Source of the DNA: Saprospiraceae bacterium
GTDB taxonomy: Bacteria; Bacteroidota; Bacteroidia; Chitinophagales; Saprospiraceae
Length of the DNA: 64,000 bases
Assembly: GCA_016714445.1 (NCBI GenBank)
Contig: JADJNF010000003.1
Coordinates: 186,001 to 250,000, forward strand
Direction: 5' to 3'
The notes under the pieces: model-generated
Seen by the model: only the letters and a program-made list of their open reading frames with translations
What the model was told of the DNA's origin: nothing
Databases searched by the model: none
Translations under genes and position numbers: made by a program
Shown here: one piece after another, positions 26,984 through 34,317 of the stretch
How the letters are laid out: each line of letters begins with the position of its first letter
How positions within the stretch are numbered: the stretch's first letter is position 1

Positions 26984-28558
26984 ATGTTGTTGAATAAAAT
27001 TTTATTTATATTGTTAATGTTGAATTTGGTTGAAGTCGGCAAGAGTCAGTCAGGTCCTTACATCAATGGTAAGTTTACATGGGAAGGTGCATTTACTGGC
27101 AACAAAGCTATATGGAATGCAGACGATACTTTAAATGTATACAAAGATGTGAATGGGGTCGACTTGAAGGTCACGTTAAAGGACCCTTTTAAGATGAATA
27201 CCACTACAAAAAATTTAAGTGAGTTCAATGATTTCACTAAAACGAATACTTTTTTCGGTTGGGGAAATTTTGCTCTTCAGATAAAATCGAATGCTCCTAA
27301 GCAGCCAGTGTGTCTTGAATTTGAGTTTTCTAAGCCTATCTATTTAAATAAATTCAATATTTGGGACATTGATATGCTTCAGGCCGGAACAAATCTGGCA
27401 AGCACATATCAGGATAGTATACATGTATTTGCATCAAACAATAGTGGAGCAGTGCCACTAAAAATAGCAAAGCTTGATTCTATGCCTACATATACCATTG
27501 TTGGTCAGCAAATAAAAGCAAATTTTATTGAAGGTGTAGATGGTGATGTTTCACACAATAATCCCAAAGCTGCCATTTTAATAACCTGTACTACTCCCAT
27601 CCAAAAATTTACGATATGCCACTCCAATGGATCTGAAGATGATGGTCTAAGCAATAGCCATGCGATAAAGATCCCTGAGTTTGAGTATGCGGAGTTAGTG
27701 GGTTTGATTGAAGGTGTTGTTTTTGAAGACATTACCAATATTCCCCTGACAGGCTCCTTAGTGAGTCTCATTGATGAACAAGGAAACCCTGTGTACAATA
27801 AACTTGGAAATTTGATGGAAACCATGACAGGTAAGGATGGAAGTTATTATTTTCCCTATTTGCCAGTTGGTAAATATACAGTAGTTCAAATCGATCCACC
27901 AGGATATGAAAGTGTTAGAGACATAGACATCGTAAATGACAATAATATATCAGTAGAGTTGGGTGTATCTAACATTGTTTCAAAAAACAATGACTTTTTT
28001 GAAAAATTGGCGGCGCCATTGCCGGTTAGCCTGACAGAAATTTCGCTTTATAAAGTCAGGGAGGACACTTACCGCTTGAGTTGGAAAGTCGATTCAGAGA
28101 TTAATAATGATTTTTATACAATATTTCTTTCTGAAGATGGTATTCGGTTTAAAACCTTAGGTTTTGTAAAAGGTTTGAATAAAAATGGAAATGGGTACAT
28201 CTTTGATTTTAAAGAAATAAATAAGTCAAGATTTTATGTAAAACTTTCTCAAACTGATTTTGACGGAAGATCACAAGATTTGGGTATTCGTGAGATCAGC
28301 AATGAAAAATCGGACGAAATAATCATCTTTCCAAACCCTGTACATGATATTGTAAAAATCCATTGGAACGATGAAAGTGAGTCATTTTCTCATTATTCCA
28401 TTACAGATATCAATGGTAAAACCGCTAAAAATAATGTTATTAACAATAACATATCTCCGCTATCCATTGACCTAAGGGATGTAGTCTCTGGAACCTATGC
28501 ATTGACTTTGTACAAACCAAATGGTATCTCAAAGTCATATACTATTATTAAACAATAA
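26984..28558 (+). CDS. T9SS type A sorting protein with a SdrD/carboxypeptidase-regulatory-like domain
   Basis: About 524 residues from the ATG of MLLNKILFILLMLNLVEVGK, a signal peptide. The TTG seven codons earlier is less likely. The N-terminal half (to ~240) is a beta-rich domain with NALQIKSNAP- and FSKPIYLNKFNIWD-like segments. Residues ~240-310 form a SdrD_B / carboxypeptidase-regulatory-like domain (IEGVVFEDITNIPLTGSLV, GSYYFPYLPVGKYTVVQ). The last ~80 residues are a T9SS sorting domain (IIIFPNPVHDIVKI, SGTYALTLYKPNG). Secreted; function unknown. It starts about 110 bp after the IS element. Confidence 0.82.
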   Translation: MLLNKILFILLMLNLVEVGKSQSGPYINGKFTWEGAFTGNKAIWNADDTLNVYKDVNGVDLKVTLKDPFKMNTTTKNLSEFNDFTKTNTFFGWGNFALQIKSNAPKQPVCLEFEFSKPIYLNKFNIWDIDMLQAGTNLASTYQDSIHVFASNNSGAVPLKIAKLDSMPTYTIVGQQIKANFIEGVDGDVSHNNPKAAILITCTTPIQKFTICHSNGSEDDGLSNSHAIKIPEFEYAELVGLIEGVVFEDITNIPLTGSLVSLIDEQGNPVYNKLGNLMETMTGKDGSYYFPYLPVGKYTVVQIDPPGYESVRDIDIVNDNNISVELGVSNIVSKNNDFFEKLAAPLPVSLTEISLYKVREDTYRLSWKVDSEINNDFYTIFLSEDGIRFKTLGFVKGLNKNGNGYIFDFKEINKSRFYVKLSQTDFDGRSQDLGIREISNEKSDEIIIFPNPVHDIVKIHWNDESESFSHYSITDINGKTAKNNVINNNISPLSIDLRDVVSGTYALTLYKPNGISKSYTIIKQ

Positions 28559-28971
28559 GCCCACTCTGAAAAGTTTAATTTTGTCACAAAAGCACAAAAA
28601 CACAAAGAATCACTAATTTTAAACTGTTGATAATCATTTATTTGTGAACTTTAAGGGCTTATAGACTTAGTGGCATTTCTTTTTTTTTGACTTTGCTGAT
28701 TGAACTCAACAATAGATATTTATTTTCTGTGGTGTACTTTTCTCGTAAAAAATCATTGAATGAAAGGAAATATTTACCCGGATTGGGTTTAAAATATTAC
28801 CTTGAAGCTTTCGGCATTCGGGCTGAAATTGTTTTAACCCCCCCCCCCCCCCCCGCCCCCCGGGGGGGGGGGGGGCCCCCCCCCGGGGGGGGGGACCCCC
28901 CCCCACACCCCCCCCAAAAAAAAAAAAAAAAAAAAAAAAACTTATTAGCATTGAAGGATTTTGGATTCCTT
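28559..28971. other. Intergenic region with a gene-end-like repeat and a homopolymer block
   Basis: 413 bases. 28583-28680 has CACAAAAGCACAAAAACAC facing a degenerate complement near TTAGTGGCATTTC, like the gene-end repeats common in this phylum. 28838-28940 is the homopolymer block listed separately. No gene is supported; the proline-rich frame across the block is an artefact. Confidence 0.5.
28838..28940. repeat. C/G/A homopolymer block, probable assembly artefact
   Basis: Runs of 17 C, 14 G, 9 C, 10 G, 9 C, 8 C and 25 A follow one another with single-base breaks, in DNA that is otherwise strongly AT-rich. I know no biological element of this form. It looks like a low-quality join or read-end artefact. 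Confidence 0.75.
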
Positions 28972-29625
28972 TTATTTATTCAGGTTAGCAATTACAGACC
29001 TGTTTCCCGTCACCACATCACCGATATTTACATTTAATTCAGTATCTACCGGCAAATAAAGATCGACTCTTGAACCAAACTTTATAAAGCCCAATTCGTC
29101 GCCTTGTTTTTTTATATCTCCTTCTTTGGAGTAGCAAACAATCCTTCTGGCCAATGCACCTGCCACTTGCCTGAGTAATATTTGTTTGTCATTTACATCA
29201 AAACAAACCGTAGTACGCTCATTTTCTGTAGACGCTTTGGGATTCCATGCAGCCAGATATTTTCCCGGATGGTACTTCGAATAAATTACTTTGGCATCTG
29301 TTGGGTACCAGTTGATATGCACATTGAGCGGCGACATAAATATGGATACCTGAAGACATTCTTTTTTAAGAAATTCTGTTTCCATTACTTTTTCAATGAC
29401 GACAATTTCTCCGTCACAAGGTGAAAGCAGGGTATTGCTGTCTTTATCTATGATTGTTCGGTCCGGTTTTCTAAAGAAAGAAACCAAAAATCCATAAAAT
29501 AATATGCTTAATATTAGCATGGCTGAAAACAAGCCGGGGAAAAAATAGTAGTTGGATGAGTTTAAGATGAATAGGATTACAAAACCTAAAAGCAATGTAG
29601 GGTATCCTTCTTTATGAATGGTCAT
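28972..29625 (-). CDS. psd: Phosphatidylserine decarboxylase proenzyme (short form)
   Basis: 217 residues. It makes phosphatidylethanolamine from phosphatidylserine. Two membrane segments are at the N-terminus. The PSD core follows (LLSPCDGEIVVIEKV, VHINWYPTDAKVIYSKYHPG). Near the C-terminus is the self-cleavage GS motif (FIKFGSRVDLYLP) that generates the pyruvoyl group. The length and GSR motif fit the short, archaeal-type family used by Bacteroidota. It lies 15 bp downstream of cdsA, an operon for phospholipid synthesis. Confidence 0.93.
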   Translation of the reverse strand: MTIHKEGYPTLLLGFVILFILNSSNYYFFPGLFSAMLILSILFYGFLVSFFRKPDRTIIDKDSNTLLSPCDGEIVVIEKVMETEFLKKECLQVSIFMSPLNVHINWYPTDAKVIYSKYHPGKYLAAWNPKASTENERTTVCFDVNDKQILLRQVAGALARRIVCYSKEGDIKKQGDELGFIKFGSRVDLYLPVDTELNVNIGDVVTGNRSVIANLNK

Positions 29626-29640
29626 ATTGTTATTGATTTC

Positions 29641-30501
29641 TTAAGTATTTGAAAAAATAAGCAGCAAAAATAAAATAAATGGCAATATATAAATAAAACT
29701 ATCAAATCTATCTAATACCCCACCATGTCCGGGTAAAAGTTTTCCGGAATCTTTAACACTAAAAGTTCTTTTAATGGACGACTCTACCAGATCACCCAGA
29801 GTGCCAATGATCCAGGCGATTGCTGCTACTAACATCCAGAAAAAACCAGAATTTAATGGTTCAGTCAGATCGATATTATACATATTTTTTGTATCAGGAA
29901 ACAAATAAATACCTATAAAATAAGCGGCAGTCAAGGTACACAACCCTGCACCTAAAAAGCCTTCCCAACTCTTTTTGGGCGAAATTTTTTCAAAAAGTTT
30001 GCGTCGGCCGATTCTTGAACCGATCAGATAGGCAAACGAATCACTCATCCAGATCATACTGATCACGCCGATCCAGAATGTGGCATAGTAGTTTTCACTA
30101 TTAAGTACGAATGAAATGAATAATCCTATAGGTAATCCAAAATAAAATAAGGCGACCAGCCAAAAATATTTTTTATGGTCAATCCATGTGTAAAACATAT
30201 TAATAATGCCGGAAATCAGTGCAATACAGGAAATGACGACCAGTGGAAGAAAAAATTTTGAGGTAGGTAAAACGGTTGTTAGGATGACGATGGTAAAATA
30301 TATAATACTCAGAGAAAGGGCCAATTTTTTTTTATTTTTATGAAATATCATTCTTACATACTCATAACAAGAAAACCCACCGATAAAACAAGCTAAAGCG
30401 ATAGTTCCTGTTTTGCCTGACATCAATAAGATAAGTACAGCCATCCCAAAAACAAACCCTGTAATGCTTCTTTGCTTTAGTATTTGATTTTTACTCATCA
30501 T
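29641..30501 (-). CDS. cdsA: Phosphatidate cytidylyltransferase
   Basis: 286 residues with about eight membrane segments. It makes CDP-diacylglycerol from phosphatidic acid and CTP. The family signature is visible: DSFAYLIGSRIGRRKLFEKISPKKSWEG (Mg/CTP site) and the C-terminal KDSGKLLPGHGGVLDRFDS. It overlaps the CPBP protease gene by 11 bases and precedes psd by 15 bases, so the three genes form one transcript. Confidence 0.95.
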   Translation of the reverse strand: MMSKNQILKQRSITGFVFGMAVLILLMSGKTGTIALACFIGGFSCYEYVRMIFHKNKKKLALSLSIIYFTIVILTTVLPTSKFFLPLVVISCIALISGIINMFYTWIDHKKYFWLVALFYFGLPIGLFISFVLNSENYYATFWIGVISMIWMSDSFAYLIGSRIGRRKLFEKISPKKSWEGFLGAGLCTLTAAYFIGIYLFPDTKNMYNIDLTEPLNSGFFWMLVAAIAWIIGTLGDLVESSIKRTFSVKDSGKLLPGHGGVLDRFDSFIYILPFILFLLLIFSNT

Positions 30502-31372
30502 TCGCAGGGATTTTATAAGACAATGATTTGATATAATACATCAACCAACCAAAAATCATGGTTGAAAAAATTACAGCAGAGAAGGGGACATTTTCTGTTG
30601 GGACTGATTCAGGATCTACGTTTCCTCCTGAAAAAAAATAGGCTAACGTAGCCACACTATTGTTTAAGGCATGAACAACCATAGGTAAAATAAGACTTCC
30701 TGAGTAGTAATAAGCATAACCCAGTATAACACCTATCATCATCTTTGGCAAAAATCCAGTCACCTGAAAATGGAAGGCACTGAAAATAACTGCGGTAATC
30801 CAAATGGCAAGATGCGGACGATTCCATCTGATAAATATTTCTTTTTGTATGATACCTCTGAACAATAGTTCTTCCCCTATGCCGGGTATGATTCCTATAA
30901 GTATGAGATTGAAAATCAGGTCTGCAGGAGTGTCCATCGTTAGTAAACTACTCATGGCAGCCAGGGATTCCTTATCCATCTTATCCAAAAAATCAGGGAA
31001 GTCAATTTTATCCACAAAAAAAGATACATACCCCATGAGTGGATACAACGAAAACAAGGCAAGCGGAAACAGCAGAATATATGCAGGTTGGAAATAGTTG
31101 AGCGAAAGATAATCTTTAACTTTGTTTCTATAAAATATCCATACAAAGATGAGCGGACTGATTATGAAAGTAATGAAATGATTTAACCCAATGAAGATTT
31201 TGATAAAGGGCGCATATCCGGGATCTTTTAATAATTCAAATATTTCTTTTTCTGAGACGATATTTACACCAAAAAGTAGAGCAATGCCTGCAATAATCAA
31301 ATTGCCCACTAATATACCAGCGGTCACAACGGCAGATAAAGCTAAAAATTTAGTTAAAAAAGAATACTTCAA
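30491..31372 (-). CDS. CPBP family intramembrane metalloprotease
   Basis: 293 residues with about seven membrane segments. The CPBP (Abi/CAAX protease-like) motifs are GEELLFRGIIQKE, FSAFHFQ and MVVHALNNS, which supply the Glu and His residues of the metal site. Family members cleave prenylated or membrane peptides, or act in bacteriocin self-immunity. Being first in an operon with cdsA and psd is frequent in this phylum. A -7 box (TATCTTTG) lies about 20 bases upstream of the start. Confidence 0.9.
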   Translation of the reverse strand: MKYSFLTKFLALSAVVTAGILVGNLIIAGIALLFGVNIVSEKEIFELLKDPGYAPFIKIFIGLNHFITFIISPLIFVWIFYRNKVKDYLSLNYFQPAYILLFPLALFSLYPLMGYVSFFVDKIDFPDFLDKMDKESLAAMSSLLTMDTPADLIFNLILIGIIPGIGEELLFRGIIQKEIFIRWNRPHLAIWITAVIFSAFHFQVTGFLPKMMIGVILGYAYYYSGSLILPMVVHALNNSVATLAYFFSGGNVDPESVPTENVPFSAVIFSTMIFGWLMYYIKSLSYKIPANDE

Positions 31373-31390
31373 TGGTTATTTCGATTGCGG

Positions 31391-31430
31391 GGCAAAGATA
31401 ACCAAATATTTATTATCCGTGTTTTGACAC
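31391..31430. repeat. 40-bp direct repeat, copy 1 (CPBP promoter region)
   Basis: This stretch and 33257-33296 match at 37 of 40 bases, the first 26 being identical. It contains the -7 box of the CPBP-cdsA-psd operon (minus strand TATCTTTG at 31400-31393). The two copies bracket 1.8 kb holding a toxin-antitoxin pair and a membrane-protein gene. Confidence 0.75.
31393..31400 (-). promoter_or_regulatory. -7 box of the CPBP-cdsA-psd operon
   Basis: The minus strand reads TATCTTTG, a perfect TAnnTTTG, 20 bases before the CPBP start. The same box is copied at 33266-33259 in the distal repeat. Confidence 0.55.
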
Positions 31431-31742
31431 TAAAAATGGGTGTATTGAAATTGTCTTTTTAAATCGACGGCAAGAAAAAAATATAAGACATCTTATCAGA
31501 TAAACCACTTAAGATTTTACAATAAGTTATACGTTTTACTCAAATTCTATCAAATTTTAAACAAAGATAATGAATTTTGAACTACTCCATGGGTTTCAAA
31601 AGCTCCCGATTTGCATGCCATAGAGTTACCAACAGTAGATTTCTATCCATTGATTAAACAAAACAATTTTCAAAAGTGAAGTTTTGGAACTTTAGTTAAA
31701 TGTGTTATGTTTATTCTATTAATTAATCATAAAAAGACAGTC
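31431..31742. other. Intergenic region upstream of the antitoxin, nothing recognised
   Basis: 312 bases. I find neither a supported frame nor a clear TAnnTTTG box. It must contain the promoter of the toxin-antitoxin pair. Confidence 0.45.
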
Positions 31743-31973
31743 ATGAGTACAACATATCATTTATCATCTGCTGAGGAATTAACAACTGATATTGTTGAAG
31801 CCATAAAAGCTACATTCAAATCTAAACCGATAACTATAATAATAGAAGAAGATGATTTTGTACTAACCGATGAGATGATGTTGAAATTAGATGAACGTTT
31901 ACTCGAAGAGAATCCAACGTATATCACAGCGGAAGAATCCATTCAAAGGTTGGTAGGTAAATATGGCTTATAG
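31743..31973 (+). CDS. Putative antitoxin of a ParE-type module
   Basis: About 76 residues from the ATG of MSTTYHLSSAEELTTDI. It is acidic, with a central PITIIIEEDDFVLTDEMMLKLDERL and a C-terminal helix (TAEESIQRLVGKYGL). The size, acidity and 11-base overlap with a downstream RelE/ParE toxin are what one expects of an antitoxin, although no DNA-binding motif is obvious. It is related to short antitoxins often annotated next to ParE in Bacteroidota. The earlier upstream ATG is less likely. Confidence 0.72.
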   Translation: MSTTYHLSSAEELTTDIVEAIKATFKSKPITIIIEEDDFVLTDEMMLKLDERLLEENPTYITAEESIQRLVGKYGL

Positions 31974-32259
31974 AATTATTGTTAATGTTAGAGCGCAAAA
32001 AGAAATTGAAGACGCTATTAGTTTTTATGACCTTTCCAGTGACGTTGCGCCTATTAATTATATAATTGCATTAAAAGAAGCTTATGTCTCTTTGAAGAAA
32101 AATCCCTTTTATAGGATAAGGTATAAAAATGTTAGAACTATTAAACTTAGAAGATTTCCTTTTAATTTATATTTTACTGTGAATGAAGAACAAGGCTTAG
32201 TTATCGTTCTTTCATGTTTTCATAATAAAAGAAATCCTAAAAAGAGACCAAAGTTATAG
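31963..32259 (+). CDS. RelE/ParE family toxin
   Basis: 98 residues, basic. The ParE pattern is clear: YRIIVNVRAQKEIEDAISFYDL, helix NYIIALKEAYVSLKKNPFYRIRYKNVRTIKLRRFPFNLYF, then VIVLSCFHNKRNPKKRP. Members poison gyrase (ParE) or cut mRNA (RelE); which applies cannot be read from sequence. The gene overlaps the antitoxin by 11 bases. The module sits in the patch bracketed by 40-bp direct repeats, suggesting that it arrived with it. Confidence 0.87.
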   Translation: MAYRIIVNVRAQKEIEDAISFYDLSSDVAPINYIIALKEAYVSLKKNPFYRIRYKNVRTIKLRRFPFNLYFTVNEEQGLVIVLSCFHNKRNPKKRPKL

Positions 32260-32358
32260 ATAGGTGTTTTATTTTGGATCAAAAGTATCCTGATAGCGCA
32301 AGTTTGAAATTTGTGCGTTGAATACTCTGCCAAGCGTAAGCTACGCTTACAAATATGC

Positions 32359-32527
32359 GATTCCAAATTTTTATTTTGAATGCAAAGCACTAAATCCATC
32401 AGATATTTGCAATATCTATCTCCAAAAAATTTTCTAATCCACGATAATTTCGCTGACTACTGTACACCCAATCATCCAAGTATCAAGGCACAGCCATGGC
32501 AACACTACGACGTAGATGAAACCTACA
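32359..32527. repeat. ~170-bp degenerate direct repeat, copy A
   Basis: It matches 33080-33246 in the same direction at roughly three quarters of positions, with long identical stretches such as GCAATATCTATCTCCAA and AATCATCCAAGTATCA. The two copies flank the membrane-protein gene. A 66-codon frame at 32380-32580 runs through copy A but is not kept in copy B, so it is not treated as a gene. Confidence 0.7.
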
Positions 32528-32550
32528 ACTGGGGTGAATATTATAAATTC

Positions 32551-33003
32551 TTACAATTTCCCCTTTTTTTTACTTGTTAACACATACTTATATTTTAACA
32601 AAATTAATAAGTAATAAATACTACAGTACATCACCATAGCGATAAATGTATGATAGTTATCTCGTCCGTTTGAAAAAACTACAAAAAAAGGCTTAAAATA
32701 AAAATTAATATGATTTAGATCAAAATAGCTGAAAGTAAGTACTAGTAAAATTGAAATAATCCTGAACCAATGCCTGCTTAATACATATAAGTGATTAAAA
32801 TCCCATTTATTAAAAATAAAAGCTTGTAATATCATATGAATAAAATACCAAACTACAACATAAAAAATTCTTTCTAAATCCAAAACATTATCATTTATTG
32901 CACGATATATGAAACTAATAATTACAGCTATTGTCGCACAATAAAATTCGGTATTGATATTTTGAATTCTGTTTTCAAGAAGCTGATGTTTACTTTCATT
33001 CAT
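32551..33003 (-). CDS. Hypothetical membrane protein
   Basis: 150 residues with about four membrane segments (FYCATIAVIISFIYRA, FYVVVWYFIHMILQAFIF, IISILLVLTFSYF, YCSIYYLLILLKY) and a Lys-rich C-terminus. I recognise no family. Both sides are copies of the same degenerate repeat. A duplicated promoter fragment on this strand at 33257-33296 could drive it, with a 250-base leader. The high AT content and lack of homologous neighbours suggest acquired DNA. Confidence 0.6.
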   Translation of the reverse strand: MNESKHQLLENRIQNINTEFYCATIAVIISFIYRAINDNVLDLERIFYVVVWYFIHMILQAFIFNKWDFNHLYVLSRHWFRIISILLVLTFSYFDLNHINFYFKPFFVVFSNGRDNYHTFIAMVMYCSIYYLLILLKYKYVLTSKKKGKL

Positions 33004-33079
33004 AACTAATTATAGTTATTTTACACATTAATCTACAACCCAAAATAATACCCCTGCTAGGTTGTCCCTACCTCTAGGT

Positions 33080-33246
33080 AATGCCAAATTTCCGATTTGA
33101 ACTCGAAGTGCTAAATTCATCATATATCTGCAATATCTATCTCCAATAAACTTTCTAATCCACTTTAATTTCGTTAACTGCTGTACATCTAATCATCCAA
33201 GTATCATGGCACAGATATGGTAACACGGCGACGAAGGTGCAACCTA
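33080..33246. repeat. ~170-bp degenerate direct repeat, copy B
   Basis: Partner of copy A at 32359-32527. It is followed within 11 bases by the second copy of the 40-bp CPBP promoter repeat. Confidence 0.7.
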
Positions 33247-33256
33247 TCCCCGAACG

Positions 33257-33296
33257 GGCAAAGATAACCAAATATTTATTATACGAGTTTTGACAG
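33257..33296. repeat. 40-bp direct repeat, copy 2 (orphan promoter fragment)
   Basis: It matches 31391-31430 at 37 of 40 bases. It carries the same minus-strand TATCTTTG (33266-33259), but the gene that belongs to it is 1.9 kb away. It could instead transcribe the membrane-protein gene at 32551-33003. Confidence 0.75.
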
Positions 33297-33342
33297 AAAA
33301 AATTGGTTTTCTGAATTAAAATCGCATAAATATTAAAAAAAA

Positions 33343-33372
33343 AAAGACTTTCCAAAGGAATGGAAAGTCTTT
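33343..33372 (-). terminator. Intrinsic terminator read on the minus strand
   Basis: AAAGACTTTCCA (33343-33354), loop AAGGAA, TGGAAAGTCTTT (33361-33372): a perfect 12-bp stem. On the minus strand it is followed by a T run of about ten, as in a real terminator. No minus-strand gene lies between here and 33733, so it may end an unannotated RNA. Confidence 0.7.
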
Positions 33373-33523
33373 GTTGTTGGTTTAACAATTACAGGTTACT
33401 TATTAATAAGTTCTATCTCTGTTTATTTCAAAAATCATACCAACTTTTAAATTATGTATAAAGTTTGTTTTGTAACATTAGAATGCAAATACACATAATC
33501 TTTTGCGGCTTCCCCTGAATAAA

Positions 33524-33589
33524 TGATGCAGGTCATGCATAGAAATGATACGGGTCATTGCGCAACAGCAAAAAAAACCATGAACTTTG
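33524..33589 (+). promoter_or_regulatory. YtxH promoter with tandem TGA-N6-TCA sites
   Basis: ATGATGCAGGTCAT (TGA 33524-33526, TCA 33533-33535) and AATGATACGGGTCATT (TGA 33546-33548, TCA 33555-33557) fit the CRP/FNR half-site geometry. They lie 22 bp apart, two helical turns. A promoter follows: TTG at 33558-33560, a 21-base spacer, and GAACTTTG at 33582-33589 (one mismatch to TAnnTTTG). The near site would centre around -44, suited to activation. Confidence 0.5.
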
Positions 33590-33733
33590 TAATATAAGAA
33601 AACAGAACATCTTGAAATTCAATGTAAGGTTATCAGCAAGTTCGGGTTATAATCAAATCAGGGTATATTTCACGACGATATGTTTGTTCTTTATGTGAGG
33701 TATATTTTTATTAATCATTTAAAAATATAAGAA

Positions 33734-34024
33734 ATGAGAATCGGTAGAATTGTTTTCGGAGTTTTAGCAGCTATGGGCGTAGGAACTATACTTGGTATTT
33801 TATTTGCTCCTGATAAAGGTAGTGAAACACGCAAAAAAATCTCCAATAAGACCAGAGATTTATCTGATGAGCTCAATACTAAAGTCAATGAAGCAGTCAA
33901 TAGTGTCAATAAAAAGATGGAGACTTTGAAGGAAGAGACTAGTCGTATGGCTGCTACAATGAAAAAAAGAACAGAAGAAGCTATGGCAGATTATGCTAAC
34001 AGCGAAAAAGCCAAAATGAATTGA
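33734..34024 (+). CDS. YtxH domain-containing protein
   Basis: 96 residues. An N-terminal Gly-rich membrane segment (VFGVLAAMGVGTILGILFAPDKG) is followed by SETRKKISNKTRDLSDELNTK and a long amphipathic helix, the standard YtxH form. The family is associated with envelope and general stress in many bacteria. Tandem CRP/FNR-type sites upstream suggest that it is turned on by a redox, nitrosative or nutrient signal. A strong terminator lies ~195 bp downstream. Confidence 0.88.
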   Translation: MRIGRIVFGVLAAMGVGTILGILFAPDKGSETRKKISNKTRDLSDELNTKVNEAVNSVNKKMETLKEETSRMAATMKKRTEEAMADYANSEKAKMN

Positions 34025-34218
34025 ATCATCGCTGATTTGAAAAATTTTGAACTTTATTTTTGAGAAATTCTGTTGTGAAATGTCATTTCGGAATAAGTAA
34101 TAAAATGAGACATAGAAGTATTGATTATTTTTGGAAAATGGACCTAACGGAGCTAATGTTCTTATGACCGATTTTAATCATGTAAATTTTTGTCCGCTTA
34201 AATAGCAGGAATGACTAA

Positions 34219-34260
34219 AAGAGACCTTTTGGATTTGTTTCAAAAGGTCTCTTGATTTTT
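34219..34260. terminator. Bidirectional intrinsic terminator
   Basis: AAGAGACCTTTTG (34219-34231), loop of nine, CAAAAGGTCTCTT (34241-34253), then GATTTTTTG. The 13-bp stem is perfect. It lies between the YtxH gene and the convergent PNGase F-like gene and could end both. Confidence 0.8.
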
Positions 34261-34317
34261 TGAACTCCCGGCCATGATACAACACCAAATTCTAACTTTT
34301 GATGATTCAGGGATAAT

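Noticed and set aside
28687..29037. Open frames on both strands across the homopolymer block, with Pro/Gly or Phe/Gly-rich translations
   Set aside because: The composition arises only from the C/G/A runs; there is no biological signal outside them.
32380..32580. 66-codon plus-strand frame
   Set aside because: It overlaps repeat copy A, is not open in copy B and runs into the membrane-protein gene on the other strand.
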